Assembly (NCBI GenBank): GCA_019096065.1
Contig: JAGUCH010000008.1
Coordinates: forward strand, 3,415,001 to 3,479,000
Direction: 5' to 3'
Origin: Paracyclopina nana
Lineage: Eukaryota; Arthropoda; Copepoda; Cyclopoida; Cyclopettidae
Length of the DNA stretch: 64,000 nt
Made by a program: the position numbers and the translations under genes. Under the pieces are notes generated by a model that was not told where the DNA came from, made no database searches, and worked only from the letters and a program-made list of their open reading frames with translations. The first letter of the stretch is position 1; each line of letters opens with the position of its first letter. Of the stretch, positions 61,401 to 64,000 are shown one piece after another.

Positions 61401-64000
61401 GCTGCAATCCATTGGTGGGTCCTGAAAGTCCACCAAAAACTGAGACACTTTTACTTCATAGTCCACTCAGTATCTCAGCCCCCTGGCTCAGCATTAATTT
61501 TTGAAAAGTGCACTTTTTGCACCCCTTGCACCATTTATTGCTCAGTGCTGAGAGGCCCAATCAAAAACCTGATTGCTCAGTCTCAACCAGGACATTAGGA
61601 GCTTGGTTTGGTCGCTTCATACCCAAGTGGCTATCTCAGCTTTTAGGGGTGCTCACCTCAGCACCTTCTCAAATATTACTGAGCAGGCTGAGCTGCAATC
61701 CATTGGTGGGTCCTGAAAGTCCACCAAAAACTGAGACACTTTTACTTCATAGTCCACCCAGTATCTCAGCCCCCTGGCTCAGCATTAATTTTTGAAAAGT
61801 GCACTTTTTGCACCCCTTGCACCATTTATTGCTCAGTGCTGAGAGGCCCAATCAAAAAACTGATTGCTCAGTCTCAACCAGGACATTAGGAGCTTGGTTT
61901 GGTCGCTTCATACCCAAGTGGCTATCTCAGCTTTTAGGGGTGCTCACCTCAGCACCTTCTCAAATATTACTGAGCAGGCTGAGCTGCAATCCATTGGTGG
62001 GTCCTGAAAGTCCACCAAAAACTGAGACACTTTTACTTCATAGTCCACTCAGTATCTCAGCCCCCTGGCTCAGCATTAATTTTTGAAAAGTGCACTTTTT
62101 GCACCCCTTGCACCATTTATTGCTCAGTGCTGAGAGGCCCAATCAAAAAACTGATTGCTCAGTCTCAACCAGGACATTAGGAGCTTGGTTTGGTCGCTTC
62201 ATACCCAAGTGGCTATCTCAGCTTTTAGGGGTGCTCACCTCAGCACCTTCTCAAATATTACTGAGCAGGCTGAGCTGCAATCCATTGGTGGGTCCTGAAA
62301 GTCCACCAAAACTGAGACACTTTTACTTCATAGTCCACTCAGTATCTCAGCCCCCTGGCTCAGCATTAATTTTTGAAAAGTGCACTTTTTGCACCCCTTG
62401 CACCATTTATTGCTCAGTGCTGAGAGGCCCAATAAAAAACTGATTGCTCAGTCTCAACCAGGACATTAGGAGCTTGGTTTGGTCGCTTCATACCCAAGTG
62501 GCTATCTCAGCTTTTAGGGGTGCTCACCTCAGCACCTTCTCAAATATTACTGAGCAGGCTGAGCTGCAATCCATTGGTGGGTCCTGAAAGTCCACCAAAA
62601 ACTGAGACACTTTTACTTCATAGTCCACTCAGTATCTCAGCCCCCTGGCTCAGCATTAATTTTTGAAAAGTGCACTTTTTGCACCCCTTGCACCATTTAT
62701 TACTCAGTGCTGAGAGGCCCAATCAAAAAACTGATTGCTCAGTCTCAACCAGGACATTAGGAGCTTGGTTTGGTCGCTTCATACCCAAGTGGCTATCTCA
62801 GCTTTTTGGTGCTCACCTCAGCACCTTCTCAAATATTACTGAGCAGGCTGAGCTGCAATCCATTGGTGGGTCCTGAAAGTCCACCAAAAACTGAGACACT
62901 TTTACTTCATAGTCCACTCAGTATCTCAGCCCCCTGGCTCAGCATTAATTTTTGAAAAGTGCACTTTTGCACCCCTTGCACCATTTATTGCTCAGTGCTG
63001 AGAGGCCCAATCAAAAACTGATTGCTCAGTCTCAACCAGGACATTAGGAGCTTGGTTTGGTCGCTTCATACCCAAGTGGCTATCTCAGCTTTTAGGGGTG
63101 CTCACCTCAGCACCTTCTCAAATATTACTGAGCAGGCTGAGCTGCAATCCATTGGTGGGTCCTGAAAGTCCACCAAAAACTGAGACACTTTTACTTCATA
63201 GTCCACTCAGTATCTCAGCCCCCTGGCTCAGCATTAATTTTTGAAAAGTGCACTTTTTGCACCCCTTGCACCATTTATTACTCAGTGCTTAGAGGCCCAA
63301 TCAAAAAACTGATTGCTCAGTCTCAACCAGGACATTAGGAGCTTGGTTTGGTCGCTTCATACCCAAGTGGCTATCTCAGCTTTTAGGGGTGCTCACCTCA
63401 GCACCTTCTCAAATATTACTGAGCAGGCTGAGCTGCAATCCATTGGTGGGTCCTGAAAGTCCACCAAAAACTGAGACACTTTTACTTCATAGTCCACTTA
63501 GTATCTCAGCCCCCTGGCTCAGCATTAATTTTTGAAAAGTGCACTTTTTGCACCCCTTGCACCATTTATTGCTCAGTGCTGAGAGGCCCAATCAAAAAAC
63601 TGATTGCTCAGTCTCAACCAGGACATTAGGAGCTTGGTTTGGTCGCTTCATACCCAAGTGGCTATCTCAGCTTTTAGGGGTGCTCACCTCAGCACCTTCT
63701 CAAATATTACTGAGCAGGCTGAGCTGCAATCCATTGGTGGATCCTGAAAGTCCAACAAAAACTGAGACACTTTTACTTCATAGTCCACTCAGTATCTCAG
63801 CCCCCTGGCTCAGCATTAATTTTTGAAAAGTGTACTTTTTGCACCCCTTGCACCATTTATTGCTCAGTGCTGAGAGGCCCAATCAAAAAACTGATTGCTC
63901 AGTCTCAACCAGGACATTAGGAGCTTGGTTTGGTCGCTTCATACCCAAGTGGCTATCTCAGCTTTTAGGGGTGCTCACCTCAGCACCTTCTCAAATATTA
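43493..64000 (+). repeat. 291-bp satellite array, right block (about 70 copies)
   Basis: Continuation of the same array in the same orientation and register after the retrotransposon, running off the right edge. It is richer than the left block in a variant whose unit junction reads AAAGGCACTTTTGGCACC with CATCATTT (44636, 46093, 46384, 49300, 50750, 51916, 53372, 53955, 60049) and in GGATCC-carrying units. In the unit starting at 45514 the TGA stop became TTA, giving a chance 192-codon frame over two units. No gene is inferred from the repeated frame. Confidence 0.99.

Noticed and set aside
21844-64000. More than 100 repeated 95-codon plus-strand frames as a tandem gene family
   Set aside because: Each begins at a GTG and not an ATG, has no splice or promoter context, and arises from a 291-bp period with one stop per unit. 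Frameshifted and truncated units occur without any sign of constraint.
21844-64000. A CRISPR-like repeat-spacer array
   Set aside because: The whole 291-bp unit repeats, there are no unique spacers, and the DNA is eukaryotic with spliced genes.

Overview
The window is eukaryotic nuclear DNA, most likely from an arthropod or another ecdysozoan. Its genes have GT-AG introns of about 80 bp to 3.5 kb. It carries a Cys-loop ion channel resembling the divergent arthropod pHCl-2/CG6927-type group, an LTR retrotransposon and a very long satellite. The species cannot be named from the sequence.

Layout. (1) 95-1739 (-): three exons of an unrecognised charged, Ser/Lys-rich protein whose gene runs off the left edge. 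(2) 2648-2947: a palindromic foldback element. (3) 3272-4371 (+): a four-exon secreted ML-domain protein that looks most like the ganglioside GM2 activator. (4) 4513-9643: intergenic. (5) 9644-18495 (+): a six-exon Cys-loop ligand-gated ion channel of 518 aa with an intact Cys-loop and four membrane segments. Its M3-M4 loop is very rich in histidine. (6) 14804-16853 (-): an amidohydrolase of the YtcJ type, nested antisense inside the last channel intron. It has a signal peptide, a TATA box and intact metal-ligand motifs, but also one single-base frameshift and one in-frame TAG. (7) 20735-21429: a 695-bp non-autonomous DNA transposon with terminal inverted repeats and a perfect 9-bp target duplication. 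(8) 21844 to the right edge: about 36 kb of a 291-bp tandem satellite, roughly 125 copies, with higher-order structure.

The satellite is interrupted once, at 37562-43492, by a complete 5.93-kb Ty3/Gypsy retrotransposon on the minus strand. Its two 237-bp LTRs read as identical, it has a CTTG target duplication and its gag and pol are open. Gag and pol are joined by a textbook -1 frameshift signal: a slippery heptamer, a 6-nt spacer and a 12-bp stem. Pol ends in an AT-hook-like motif.

The left half is ordinary gene-bearing DNA and the right half has the character of heterochromatin. The array edge is only about 3.3 kb past the channel's stop codon. The observations most worth follow-up are the satellite's extreme CTCAG/CTGAG density and higher-order organisation, the young AT-hook retrotransposon inside it with its frameshift signal, the nested broken amidohydrolase, and the channel's His-rich loop.
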